NCBI RefSeq assembly: GCF_039535475.1
Contig: NZ_BAAAXG010000026.1
Location: 1,860,001-1,924,000 of the forward strand
Direction: 5' to 3'
Length of the DNA stretch: 64,000 nt
Source of the DNA: Streptomyces showdoensis
GTDB taxonomy: Bacteria > Actinomycetota > Actinomycetes > Streptomycetales > Streptomycetaceae
The stretch's first letter is position 1; each line of letters begins with the position of its first letter. A program made the position numbers and the translations under genes. The notes under the pieces are model-generated. The model searched no databases and was not told the DNA's origin. It saw only the letters and a list, made by a program, of their open reading frames with translations. Below are positions 9,884 to 17,538 of this stretch, one piece after another.

Positions 9884-10105
9884 ATGGAAGCGTTTCTGAT
9901 CGTGGCCTTCGCGATCGTGGTCATCGGCTTCACCTCGGCGGTGAAGGGGAGCGGGTCGAACAGGCGGCGCCGGCGCCGGCGCGGCGGCTGGTCGAGCGGG
10001 GGCAGCGGCGGCGGCTGCGGCACCGGTTCCTCCTGCGGCTCCTCGTCCTCCTGCGGGTCGTCCTGTGGCGGGGGCGGCGGCGGTGGCTGCGGCGGCGGGA
10101 GCTGA
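9884..10105 (+). CDS. Membrane micro-protein with Arg and Gly/Ser/Cys-rich tail
   Basis: 73 residues. Residues 1-20 (MEAFLIVAFAIVVIGFTSAV) are one membrane span. Next comes a run of seven arginines in residues 27-33, then about 40 residues made almost only of Gly, Ser and Cys, with six cysteines (three in CGSSSSCGSSC). The composition is not a chance shadow: nothing convincing overlaps it on either strand. I do not recognise the family; small proteins of this composition recur in Streptomyces. ATG 9884 follows a GGGGGAC purine stretch. The arginine block is expected to stay in the cytoplasm. The cysteines could bind metal or cross-link, but the spacing is irregular. Confidence 0.6.
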   Translation: MEAFLIVAFAIVVIGFTSAVKGSGSNRRRRRRRGGWSSGGSGGGCGTGSSCGSSSSCGSSCGGGGGGGCGGGS

Positions 10106-10389
10106 CGCGCGCAACGGCGGTCGTACGCGCTTCCGTTGGGCATGTGTGGGAACCACGCGATCGATTCCGACTGAACAGTTGAACCGAGGGGCCCCCGAGG
10201 GGATGGAAACCACGCCAAGTTGGGTAAAAACGCTGTGAGCTGCCCGCGGTTCATGATTCCCTCGCTGTTGAGAACATCCAGCCCTCGGACCGTGTGTGGA
10301 CCCGAGCCGGCGATCCCCACTCCCGGTCGAAGCCCTTCGCCGGGACGCCCCCCGGCCCACCCGTCAAACCGTGTTTGCGGAGCCGACCC

Positions 10390-10908
10390 ATGCTCACGAC
10401 CCTGAAGACCTCCTACACCGACACGCGCGCGGCCGACCTGGCCTGGGCGCTGGGGCGCGACCCGCTGCCCGCGCTCGCCGTGCTCGACCTCGAACTATCC
10501 GGCGCGAAGCTGCAGTTGCGGCTGCTCGGCGCCTCCCACCAGGTGCTCCTGGAGGAGGCGGAACGCAACTGCTCGGAGACCGTCGCCTGCATGCCCGGCA
10601 GCAGCACGCCACTGCCGCTGGGGGTGTCCAAGCGGGTGGGCGAGTGGGAGTACGAGTTCGCGGCGCGCGTCGAGACCCTGACGCAGGGCTCGTTCGCGGG
10701 CCGCGCGCAGGAGTTGCTCGCGCTCGTCGCCGACCACCCCCACGGCCTCGCGGGGACCTTCCCCGGCTCGCCGCACGCCTTCACGGCGATGCTGGCGCAG
10801 CGCCACGAGGGCCAGGTGCGCTGGCGCACCTGGCACGCGTACCCGCAGGAAGGGCAGTTGGTGGTCACCAGAACCCGGATCGGCGCCCGTATGCCCGCGA
10901 TGCTCTGA
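10390..10908 (+). CDS. DUF2617-family protein
   Basis: 172 residues, cytoplasmic, single domain. MLTTLKTSYTDTRAADLAWA at the start and LELSGAKLQLRLLGASHQV further on match the DUF2617 family of actinobacteria, whose function is unknown. Later segments include REYEF-like EWEYEFAARVETLTQG, PHGLAGTFPGSPHAFTAM and RWRTWHAYPQEGQLVVTRTR. It is followed 97 bases later by a spermidine-synthase-like gene on the same strand, so co-transcription is possible. The 284 bases before it hold no gene that I can support. Confidence 0.82.
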   Translation: MLTTLKTSYTDTRAADLAWALGRDPLPALAVLDLELSGAKLQLRLLGASHQVLLEEAERNCSETVACMPGSSTPLPLGVSKRVGEWEYEFAARVETLTQGSFAGRAQELLALVADHPHGLAGTFPGSPHAFTAMLAQRHEGQVRWRTWHAYPQEGQLVVTRTRIGARMPAML

Positions 10909-11005
10909 TGCGAAGCCCGCGACACTCCGATGCGCCGTCCGTTCACCCCGGATGCACTCGTGTGGGTGACAAGTGGCAACGGATCCGTGACGTAGCGTTA
11001 CGGGC

Positions 11006-12625
11006 ATGATCGACCCGCCCGTGACCGCGCCCCCGCCACCCCAGCGGGCGGTGCGGTTGCCGCCGGAACGGCCGCGGGCGGTGCGGTACCCGGTCCTGGC
11101 GGTGGTGTTCGTGTGCGCCGCCTGCGGTCTGGTGTACGAGCTGGAACTGGTGGCGCTCGCCTCCTACTTGATCGGCGACTCGGTCACCCAGGCGTCCGTC
11201 GTGCTCTCCGTCATGGTCTTCGCGATGGGTGTCGGCTCCCTGCTCGCCAAGCGGCTGCGCTGCCGTGCCGCGGTCGGCTTCGGCCTGGTCGAGTGCGGCC
11301 TCGCGCTGATCGGCGGCTGCTCGGCCATGGTGCTGTACGCGGCCTTCGCCTGGCTGGGCGAGGCGCGGTACGTCCTGGTGGCGTTCTCGCTGGCCATCGG
11401 GGTGCTGATCGGGGCGGAGATCCCGCTCCTGATGTCGCTGATCCAGCGGGGTGCCCGGCGGGAGCAGGACGCCGCAGGCACGGTCGCCGACCTCTTCGCC
11501 GCCGACTACGTCGGCGCCCTGGTCGGCGGCCTGGCCTTCCCGTTCCTCCTCCTGCCCTGGCTCGGCCAGCTCACCGGAGCCCTCGTCACCGGCGCGGTCA
11601 ACGCGGTGGCGGGCGGCGCCCTCGTGCTCTGGCTGTTCCGCCGCGACCTGACCCCCCGCTCCCGGTGGCTGCTCGTCGGCGCCAACCTCGCCGTGCTCGC
11701 CGTCCTCGGCACGGCGACCGCCCTCGCGGACGACTTCGAGCAGGCCGCGCGCCGCGCCGTCTACGGCCCCGACGTACGGGTCGCCGTCCGCACCTCGCTC
11801 CAGGAGGTGGTGGTGACCGGCGGCCACGGCGGCCCGCCCGACCTCTTCCTCGACGGCCGCCTGCGGGTCGGCGGCCGGGACGAGTACCGCTACCACGAGG
11901 CCCTGGTGCACCCGGCGATGAACGGGCCCCGCGCCCGCGTGCTGATCCTCGGCGGCGGCGACGGACTGGCCGCCCGCGAGGTGCTGCGCTACGCCGACGT
12001 CCGCGCGGTCACGGTCGTCGAGCTCGACCCCGGAGTGGTCCACCTGGTCCGCACCGACCCCGAACTGGCCGCGCTCAACGGGCAGGCCTTCCGGGACCCG
12101 CGCGTCACCGTCGTCTACGGCGACGCCTTCCGCCTGCTGCGGCCGCCCGGGCCCGTGCAGGAACGGTACGACGTGGTGATCTCCGACCTGCCCGACCCCG
12201 GCCTCACCGCCGGCGCCAAGCTCTACTCGGCGGAGTTCTACGGCCTCGTCGCCGCCCGGCTGGCCGACGGCGGCCGCCTGGTCGTCCACGCCGGCTCGGC
12301 GGCCGCCCGCCCCCGCACCTACTGGACCGTCGACGCGACCCTCCGCGCCGCGGGCTTCGCCACCCGTCCGTACGCGGCCGCGGCTCCGCCCGCCCGGGCG
12401 ACGCGGACCGCCGGCCCGCCCCCGGCCGGCCCCGCGAGCCCCTGGGGCTACCTGCTGGCCGCCAGGACCCCCCACCGCCCGCTCCTCGCCCTGTCCCCGA
12501 CCGCGCCCCGCCTCCGCTCCCTCACCCCCGGCTCGCTGACGACCGCGGAGACCCGCATCGAGCGCACCCGCACGGCCGAGCGGACCGGCCTCCCGCCGTC
12601 GACCCTCGTGCACCCGCGCTACTGA
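11006..12625 (+). CDS. Membrane-bound polyamine aminopropyltransferase (spermidine synthase-like)
   Basis: 539 residues. The first ~210 residues are a membrane domain with about seven hydrophobic segments ([20 protein letters not shown] at the start; [20 protein letters not shown] later). The rest is a Rossmann-like synthase domain. Its motifs are [47 protein letters not shown] (dcSAM-binding glycine loop), [21 protein letters not shown] and [10 protein letters not shown]. This fused architecture is common in actinobacteria. The expected reaction transfers aminopropyl from decarboxylated S-adenosylmethionine to a diamine, but several membrane members have untested substrates. ATG 11006 follows closely on the DUF2617 gene. 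Confidence 0.88.
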   Translation: MIDPPVTAPPPPQRAVRLPPERPRAVRYPVLAVVFVCAACGLVYELELVALASYLIGDSVTQASVVLSVMVFAMGVGSLLAKRLRCRAAVGFGLVECGLALIGGCSAMVLYAAFAWLGEARYVLVAFSLAIGVLIGAEIPLLMSLIQRGARREQDAAGTVADLFAADYVGALVGGLAFPFLLLPWLGQLTGALVTGAVNAVAGGALVLWLFRRDLTPRSRWLLVGANLAVLAVLGTATALADDFEQAARRAVYGPDVRVAVRTSLQEVVVTGGHGGPPDLFLDGRLRVGGRDEYRYHEALVHPAMNGPRARVLILGGGDGLAAREVLRYADVRAVTVVELDPGVVHLVRTDPELAALNGQAFRDPRVTVVYGDAFRLLRPPGPVQERYDVVISDLPDPGLTAGAKLYSAEFYGLVAARLADGGRLVVHAGSAAARPRTYWTVDATLRAAGFATRPYAAAAPPARATRTAGPPPAGPASPWGYLLAARTPHRPLLALSPTAPRLRSLTPGSLTTAETRIERTRTAERTGLPPSTLVHPRY

Positions 12626-12705
12626 GCACGGCCCGAAGCCGCCCCGGCCCCCGGTGGGACGCAAACAGGCGACGGGCGGCCCGCGCCTGAGTAGGCTCGG
12701 CTCCC

Positions 12706-13509
12706 ATGGAGCATGAGGTGTTCGTCCCGGTCCCGGCCGAGGTCCTGCGCGCCACGCTGACGGACCCGGCGCGGGTCGCGCGCTGCGTCCCCGGCCTCCA
12801 GCAGGACGCCGAAACGGACGCGGACCCGCTCGCCGGGCGCCTCAAGGTCCGGGTCGGCGGCAACACCATCACCTACCGCGGCGCCCTGCGCCTCACCGCA
12901 CGCGACGGCGGCGCCTTCGCCGTCGAGGGCGAGGGCAGCGAGGTCCGCGGCAAGGGCTCCGCGGCCCTGGAGCTGACCCTCACGCTCACCCCGGTGGCCG
13001 AGGGCACCACGCTCACCTTCACCGGCCGGGTCAAGGCGGCCGGCCGGCTGGCCGAGGCCGACCCCGAGGCCCGCGGCGCGGCGGGCGCCCGGCTGCTCGA
13101 CCGTTTCGCGGAGGCGCTGGTGGCCGTGGCCGACGTGGAGGCGGAGCTGGCCGCCGAGACCGACACGGACGACGACGGGGTGGACGACGGCGCGGAGGAA
13201 CCCCCGCCCGCGGACACCCTCGACGCGCTGGACGCCCTCGACATCACGGAGGCGCTGGAAGGCGGCGCCGCCCGCACCGACGCCGACCCCCTGGCCCCGC
13301 CCGCCGCGGAGGCCGCCCACGCCCGCCGCACGATGATCGGCCGCAGCGCGGAGGAGGTCGACCACGCCCCGCCGCGCGGCCGCTACGCCCCGGTCCCGGC
13401 CCCCGAGACCTCCAGCGCCACCGCCACGCTGCGCTGGATCGCCCCCGCCGCCGCACTGGCGATCGCCTCCGCGGTCGTCGTCGGCCGGGCCTGGCGGCGG
13501 CGCCGCTGA
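12706..13509 (+). CDS. SRPBCC (CoxG-like) protein with C-terminal membrane anchor
   Basis: 267 residues. Residues 1-150 fit the SRPBCC/CoxG ligand-binding fold: MEHEVFVPVPAEVLRATLTD, then RVARCVPGLQ, a central VEGEGSEVRGKGSA strand and ARLLDRFAEALVAVADVEAEL as the long C-terminal helix. Residues 150-235 are acidic and Asp/Glu/Ala-rich, probably unstructured. The end is one membrane helix (PAAALAIASAVVVGRAW) followed by RRRR, consistent with a tail-anchored cytoplasmic domain. In CO-dehydrogenase clusters CoxG recruits maturation factors to the membrane, but no such cluster is nearby, so the role here is unknown. Confidence 0.82.
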   Translation: MEHEVFVPVPAEVLRATLTDPARVARCVPGLQQDAETDADPLAGRLKVRVGGNTITYRGALRLTARDGGAFAVEGEGSEVRGKGSAALELTLTLTPVAEGTTLTFTGRVKAAGRLAEADPEARGAAGARLLDRFAEALVAVADVEAELAAETDTDDDGVDDGAEEPPPADTLDALDALDITEALEGGAARTDADPLAPPAAEAAHARRTMIGRSAEEVDHAPPRGRYAPVPAPETSSATATLRWIAPAAALAIASAVVVGRAWRRRR

Positions 13510-13541
13510 CGCCGCGTCGGGCCAGGCCATAAGGTCGTGAC

Positions 13542-14333
13542 GTGAGCACTCTGACGCGACTGACGGCCGGCGACGCCGAGTTGACCATCGACCCCGAGCA
13601 CGGCTGCCGCATCGACGGCCTCCGCATCGGAGGCACCGAACTGCTGCTCCAGGGAGCGCACTACGGGGCCTTCGTGATGGCACCCTGGGCGGGCCGCACC
13701 GCGAACGGGCGCTTCCGCAACGGCGGCACCGTCCACCAGCTCCCCGTCAGCGAGCACGCCGCCCCGCACGCCCTGCACGGCACCGTCCGCGACGTCCCGT
13801 GGAAGACCGCCCACGTCACGGAGACCACCGCGGCCTTCACCACCGAGCTCGCCGAGCCCTGGCCGTACGCCGGCCGGGTCACCCAGACCTTCGAGCTGAC
13901 CGAGGACTCCCTCACCCTCCAGCTCGGCATCGAGACCCTGACGGACTCCTTCCCCGCGCAGGTCGGCTGGCACCCCTGGTTCCACCGCACGCTCGGCGGC
14001 CGAGAGGTGGAGCTCGACTTCACCCCCGGCTGGCAGGAGGAGCGCGGCGAGGACCACCTCCCCACCGGCCGCCGCATCGCGCCGACGCCCCGGCCCTGGG
14101 ACGACTGCTTCGGGATGCCCGGGGGCGTCGACATCACCCTCACCTGGCCGGAGCAGCTGGAGCTGCGCCTGACCAGCCGGGCCGAGTGGCTGGTGATCTA
14201 CGACGAGCCGGCGGACGCGGTCTGCGTCGAGCCCCAGTCCGGCCCCCCGAACGGCCTCAACACCGACCCGCGGCTGGTCACCCCGATCGACCCCCTGGAG
14301 CTCGCGACCACCTGGCGCTGGCGTCGCCTCTGA
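13542..14333 (+). CDS. Aldose 1-epimerase family protein
   Basis: 263 residues. It shows the galactose-mutarotase-like beta-sandwich with candidate catalytic residues in HALHGTVRDVPW (His) and QVGWHPWFHR (His), plus a C-terminal VCVEPQSGPPNGLN where the family's catalytic Glu sits. It would interconvert alpha- and beta-anomers of an aldose, or a phosphorylated or unusual sugar, in the cytoplasm. GTG 13542 begins 33 bases after the previous stop, and pyrE follows 25 bases after its own stop, so SRPBCC, epimerase and pyrE may be one transcript. Confidence 0.9.
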   Translation: MSTLTRLTAGDAELTIDPEHGCRIDGLRIGGTELLLQGAHYGAFVMAPWAGRTANGRFRNGGTVHQLPVSEHAAPHALHGTVRDVPWKTAHVTETTAAFTTELAEPWPYAGRVTQTFELTEDSLTLQLGIETLTDSFPAQVGWHPWFHRTLGGREVELDFTPGWQEERGEDHLPTGRRIAPTPRPWDDCFGMPGGVDITLTWPEQLELRLTSRAEWLVIYDEPADAVCVEPQSGPPNGLNTDPRLVTPIDPLELATTWRWRRL

Positions 14334-14357
14334 GCGAGCGGCTTTAAGCTCGTCAGC

Positions 14358-14897
14358 ATGACTGACGTACGCGCTGAGCTGCTCCAGCAGATCAAGGACA
14401 AGGCCGTGGTGCACGGCAAGGTGACCCTCTCCTCGGGTCGTGAGGCCGACTACTACATCGACCTGCGCCGGATCACCCTGGACGGCGAGGCCGCGCCGCT
14501 GGTCGGCCAGGTCATGCTCGACCTGACCGCGGAGCTGGACTTCGACTGCGTGGGCGGTCTGACCCTGGGCGCCGACCCGGTGGCCACCTCGATGCTGCAC
14601 GCCTCGGCCGCGCGCGGCGCGCGCCTGGACGCGTTCGTCGTGCGGAAGGCCCAGAAGGCCCACGGCATGCAGCGCCGCATCGAGGGCACCGAGGTCAAGG
14701 GCCGTCGCTGCCTGGTGGTGGAGGACACCTCCACCACGGGCGGCTCGCCGCTGACCGCCGTCGAGGCGGTCCGTGAGGCGGGCGGCGAGGTCGTCGCCGT
14801 GGCGACCATCGTGGACCGGGGCGCGGCCGACGCGATCGCCGGGGCCGGGCTGACGTACCTCACCGGCTACCAGCTCTCGGATCTCGGACTGGCCTAA
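14358..14897 (+). CDS. pyrE: Orotate phosphoribosyltransferase
   Basis: 179 residues. It makes orotidine 5'-phosphate from orotate and PRPP in pyrimidine synthesis. The PRPP-binding loop is CLVVEDTSTTGGSPL (usually DDxxTTG; here EDTSTTG). The N-terminal part has KVTLSSGREADYYIDLRRIT and the middle VGGLTLGADPVATSM, both characteristic of PyrE. The length is at the short end, as in actinobacteria. It ends 67 bases before a strong palindromic hairpin that also contains parS. Confidence 0.96.
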   Translation: MTDVRAELLQQIKDKAVVHGKVTLSSGREADYYIDLRRITLDGEAAPLVGQVMLDLTAELDFDCVGGLTLGADPVATSMLHASAARGARLDAFVVRKAQKAHGMQRRIEGTEVKGRRCLVVEDTSTTGGSPLTAVEAVREAGGEVVAVATIVDRGAADAIAGAGLTYLTGYQLSDLGLA

Positions 14898-14964
14898 CCG
14901 CCGTCAAGTCGTGACTTAGGTCCCGGGACCCCCGGAGATACGGTCCTGACCTGCAGTTTTATCC

Positions 14965-15000
14965 AAAGGCGGGGTGTTTCACGTGAAACACCCCGCCTTT
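14965..15000. terminator. 36-bp perfect palindrome after pyrE (terminator-like hairpin)
   Basis: A perfect self-complementary sequence runs from 14965 (AAAGGCGGGG) to 15000 (CCCCGCCTTT). Transcribed either way it gives a GC-rich stem flanked by A and T runs, like a bidirectional intrinsic terminator. Its centre is the parS site listed separately. Confidence 0.85.
14976..14989. promoter_or_regulatory. parS: parS, ParB-binding centromere site
   Basis: GTTTCACGTGAAAC is identical to the 14-bp parS consensus known for Streptomyces ParB (and close to the general bacterial site TGTTTCACGTGAAACA, which is also complete here at 14975-14990). Streptomyces parS sites cluster around oriC, and the surrounding pyrE-fba region lies on the oriC side of the chromosome in the species I know. 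It is the only exact copy I noticed in the window. Confidence 0.93.
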
Positions 15001-15120
15001 GTGTCCGTACGGCCCGTGGGAGCCCGCACAGGAGTCTGGAAAGATGGACGGCGACGATGACGTCGCCCCCAGGTCAGGGCCTAGCAACGCACACACCCGC
15101 ACATCACAAGGAGCGGACGA

Positions 15121-16143
15121 ATGCCCATCGCAACCCCCGAGGTCTACAACGAGATGCTCGACCGGGCGAAGGCAGGCAAGTTCGCCTACCCGGCCATCAA
15201 CGTGACCTCGTCCCAGACCCTCCACGCCGCCCTGCGCGGCTTCGCGGAGGCCGAGAGCGACGGCATCATCCAGATCTCGACCGGTGGCGCCGAGTTCCTG
15301 GGCGGCCAGTACAACAAGGACATGGTCACGGGCGCCGTCGCCCTGGCCGAGTTCGCGCACATCGTCGCCGCGAAGTACGACATCACGGTCGCGCTGCACA
15401 CCGACCACTGCCCGAAGGACAAGCTGGACGGCTACGTCCGCCCGCTGCTCGACATCTCCGCCGAGCGCGTGGCCCGCGGCCTGAACCCGCTCTTCCAGTC
15501 GCACATGTGGGACGGCTCCGCCGAGACCCTCGCCGACAACCTGGCCATCGGCCAGGAGCTGCTGGCGAAGGCCGTTGCCGCCAAGATCATCCTTGAGGTC
15601 GAGATCACCCCGACCGGTGGCGAGGAGGACGGCGTCACCCACGAGATCAACGACGAGCTGTACACCACCGTCGACGACGCCATCCGCACCGCCGAGGCCC
15701 TCGGCCTGGGCGAGAAGGGCCGCTACCTGCTGGCCGCGTCCTTCGGCAACGTCCACGGCGTCTACAAGCCGGGCAACGTCGTGCTCCGCCCCGAGCTGCT
15801 CAAGGACCTGCAGGCGGGCGTCTCCGAGAAGTACGGCAAGGCCTCCCCGTTCGACTTCGTCTTCCACGGCGGCTCCGGCTCCACCGCCGAGGAGATCGCC
15901 ACCGCGCTGGAGAACGGCGTCGTGAAGATGAACCTCGACACCGACACCCAGTACGCCTTCACCCGCCCGGTCGTGGACCACATGTTCCGCAACTACGACG
16001 GTGTCCTGAAGGTCGACGGCGAGGTCGGCAAGAAGAACACCTACGACCCGCGCACCTGGGGCAAGCTGGCCGAGGCCGGCATGGCCGCCCGCGTCGGCGA
16101 GGCCTGTGTCGCGCTGCGCTCGGCCGGCACCAAGCTGAAGTAG
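15121..16143 (+). CDS. fba: Class II fructose-bisphosphate aldolase
   Basis: 340 residues. It cleaves fructose 1,6-bisphosphate to dihydroxyacetone phosphate and glyceraldehyde 3-phosphate in glycolysis, with a zinc ion. Zinc and substrate motifs are in order: FAYPAINVTSSQT, VALHTDHCPKDKLDGY (catalytic Asp and zinc His), ILEVEITPTGGEEDGV, ASFGNVHGVYKPGNV (zinc His), FVFHGGSGSTAEEI (zinc His, phosphate loop) and VVKMNLDTDTQYAF. This is the longer class IIA form. ATG 15121 follows AAGGAG at 15108. Codon choice is strongly biased, as expected for a highly expressed gene. Confidence 0.97.
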   Translation: MPIATPEVYNEMLDRAKAGKFAYPAINVTSSQTLHAALRGFAEAESDGIIQISTGGAEFLGGQYNKDMVTGAVALAEFAHIVAAKYDITVALHTDHCPKDKLDGYVRPLLDISAERVARGLNPLFQSHMWDGSAETLADNLAIGQELLAKAVAAKIILEVEITPTGGEEDGVTHEINDELYTTVDDAIRTAEALGLGEKGRYLLAASFGNVHGVYKPGNVVLRPELLKDLQAGVSEKYGKASPFDFVFHGGSGSTAEEIATALENGVVKMNLDTDTQYAFTRPVVDHMFRNYDGVLKVDGEVGKKNTYDPRTWGKLAEAGMAARVGEACVALRSAGTKLK

Positions 16144-16171
16144 GCACCACGCCGCAGCAGTCAGGCAGTCC

Positions 16172-16212
16172 ACGAGGGCCCGGCACCGTTCCGACGGGGC
16201 CGGGCCCCTCGT
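16172..16212 (+). terminator. Terminator-like hairpin after fba
   Basis: ACGAGGGCCCGGC (16172-16184) pairs with GCCGGGCCCCTCGT (16199-16212), with one bulged C and a 14-base loop. It lies 29 bases after the fba stop and before the next gene on the same strand. Confidence 0.7.
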
Positions 16213-16233
16213 CGTATCCGGAAAAGAGGCAGG

Positions 16234-17397
16234 GTGTCCGAGTTCGACTTCGACCGGGAGATAGACCGGCGCGGGACCTGGTCCGTGCAGTGGGACGGCA
16301 TAGCGGACCGCTTCGGCGACCCCGACCTGCTGCCCTTCACCATCTCCGACATGGACTTCGCCTCCCCGCCGGCCGTCCTCGACGCCCTGCGCGAGCGGGT
16401 CGGCCACGGCGTCTTCGGCTACACCGACTGGCGGCTCGGCGCGTTCCGGGAGGCCGTCCGGGACTGGTACGCGGAGCGGTACGGGACCGTCGTCGACCCC
16501 GAGGCGATGGTCTACGCGCCCTCGGTGCTCAACCAGCTCTCCCAGCTGCTGCGGATGTGGACCGGGCCCGGTGACGGCGTCGTCGTCCACACCCCCACCT
16601 ACGACGGCTTCCGCAAGGCCGTCACCGGTCTCGGGCGCGAGCTGCGCGGGGTGCCGCTCGACGACCCGGAGGCCCTGGAGCGCGAGCTGGCCCGGCCCGA
16701 CAGCCGGATGCTGCTGCTCTGCTCCCCGCACAACCCGACCGGCCGGGTGTGGACGGCGGCCGAGCTCAAGGAGTTCGCACGGCTCGCCGAGCGGTACGAG
16801 GTCGCCGTCGTCAGCGACGAGATCCACGCCGACCTGACCGCCGACGGCCACCGCCACGTGCCGTGGGCGGCCGTCGCGGAGCCGGGCCGGGGCCGTCGCT
16901 GGGCGATGGTCACCTCCGGAACGAAGGCCTTCAACTTCCCCGCGCTCTCGGGCTCCTACGGCTTTCTCGGCGACCCGGACGAGCGGGTCGCGTTCGTCCG
17001 CCGCATGGAGACGGGCGAGGGCCTGGCCTCCCCGGCGGTGCTCTCCCTCACCGCCCACATCGCCGCCTACCGCCACGGCGCGCCCTGGCTGGACGCGCTG
17101 CGCGGCTATGTCGCCGGGACGATGCGCCTGGTGGAGGAGCGGATCGCCGAGGGCCTTCCGGGCGTCGTCTGGTCCCCGCCGCAGGCCGGCTACCTCGCCT
17201 GGATCGACCTGCGTCCGCTGGGCATCGACGAGTCCGCGCTCCAGGAGGAGCTGGTCACCGTCGAGCGGGTCGCCATCATGCCGGGCGGGGTCTACGGCAC
17301 CCCCGGCTTCGTCCGGCTCAACGTCGGCTGCCCCCGGGCCAAGGCCGAGCGGGGGGTGGACGCGCTCGTACGGGCGGCGACGCGGCTGCGCGGCTGA
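16234..17397 (+). CDS. MalY/PatB-type PLP lyase or aminotransferase
   Basis: 387 residues, fold type I PLP enzyme. The opening FDREIDRRGTWSVQWD, FTISDMDFASPPAVLDALRE and GVFGYTDW are hallmarks of the MalY/PatB cystathionine beta-lyase group. Further on are CSPHNPTGRVWTAAEL, VVSDEIHADLT, the Schiff-base lysine region VTSGTKAFNFPALSGSYGFL (TK in place of the usual SKTFN) and FVRLNVGCPRAK with the substrate arginine. The likely reaction is beta-elimination from cystathionine or cysteine conjugates, giving pyruvate and ammonia, but some members transaminate. GTG 16234 follows AAAAGAGGCAGG. Confidence 0.88.
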   Translation: MSEFDFDREIDRRGTWSVQWDGIADRFGDPDLLPFTISDMDFASPPAVLDALRERVGHGVFGYTDWRLGAFREAVRDWYAERYGTVVDPEAMVYAPSVLNQLSQLLRMWTGPGDGVVVHTPTYDGFRKAVTGLGRELRGVPLDDPEALERELARPDSRMLLLCSPHNPTGRVWTAAELKEFARLAERYEVAVVSDEIHADLTADGHRHVPWAAVAEPGRGRRWAMVTSGTKAFNFPALSGSYGFLGDPDERVAFVRRMETGEGLASPAVLSLTAHIAAYRHGAPWLDALRGYVAGTMRLVEERIAEGLPGVVWSPPQAGYLAWIDLRPLGIDESALQEELVTVERVAIMPGGVYGTPGFVRLNVGCPRAKAERGVDALVRAATRLRG

Positions 17398-17538
17398 AAG
17401 GGGCGACAAGTCGACATTCGGTGAAGTTGAGCGCTTGACGGATACCGGGAGGCGCGCTGTCGGGGGCGTGATCTAGGCTGCGGATCACCGTGCCCCGTTT
17501 CTGGGGGCCGGAGGCCATTTTTGGGGGGTCTCTTCATC

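Noticed and set aside
10106..10389. Possible small RNA between the micro-protein and DUF2617 genes
   Set aside because: A few short direct repeats (GGGAACCACG/GGAAACCACG) but no promoter-terminator pair.
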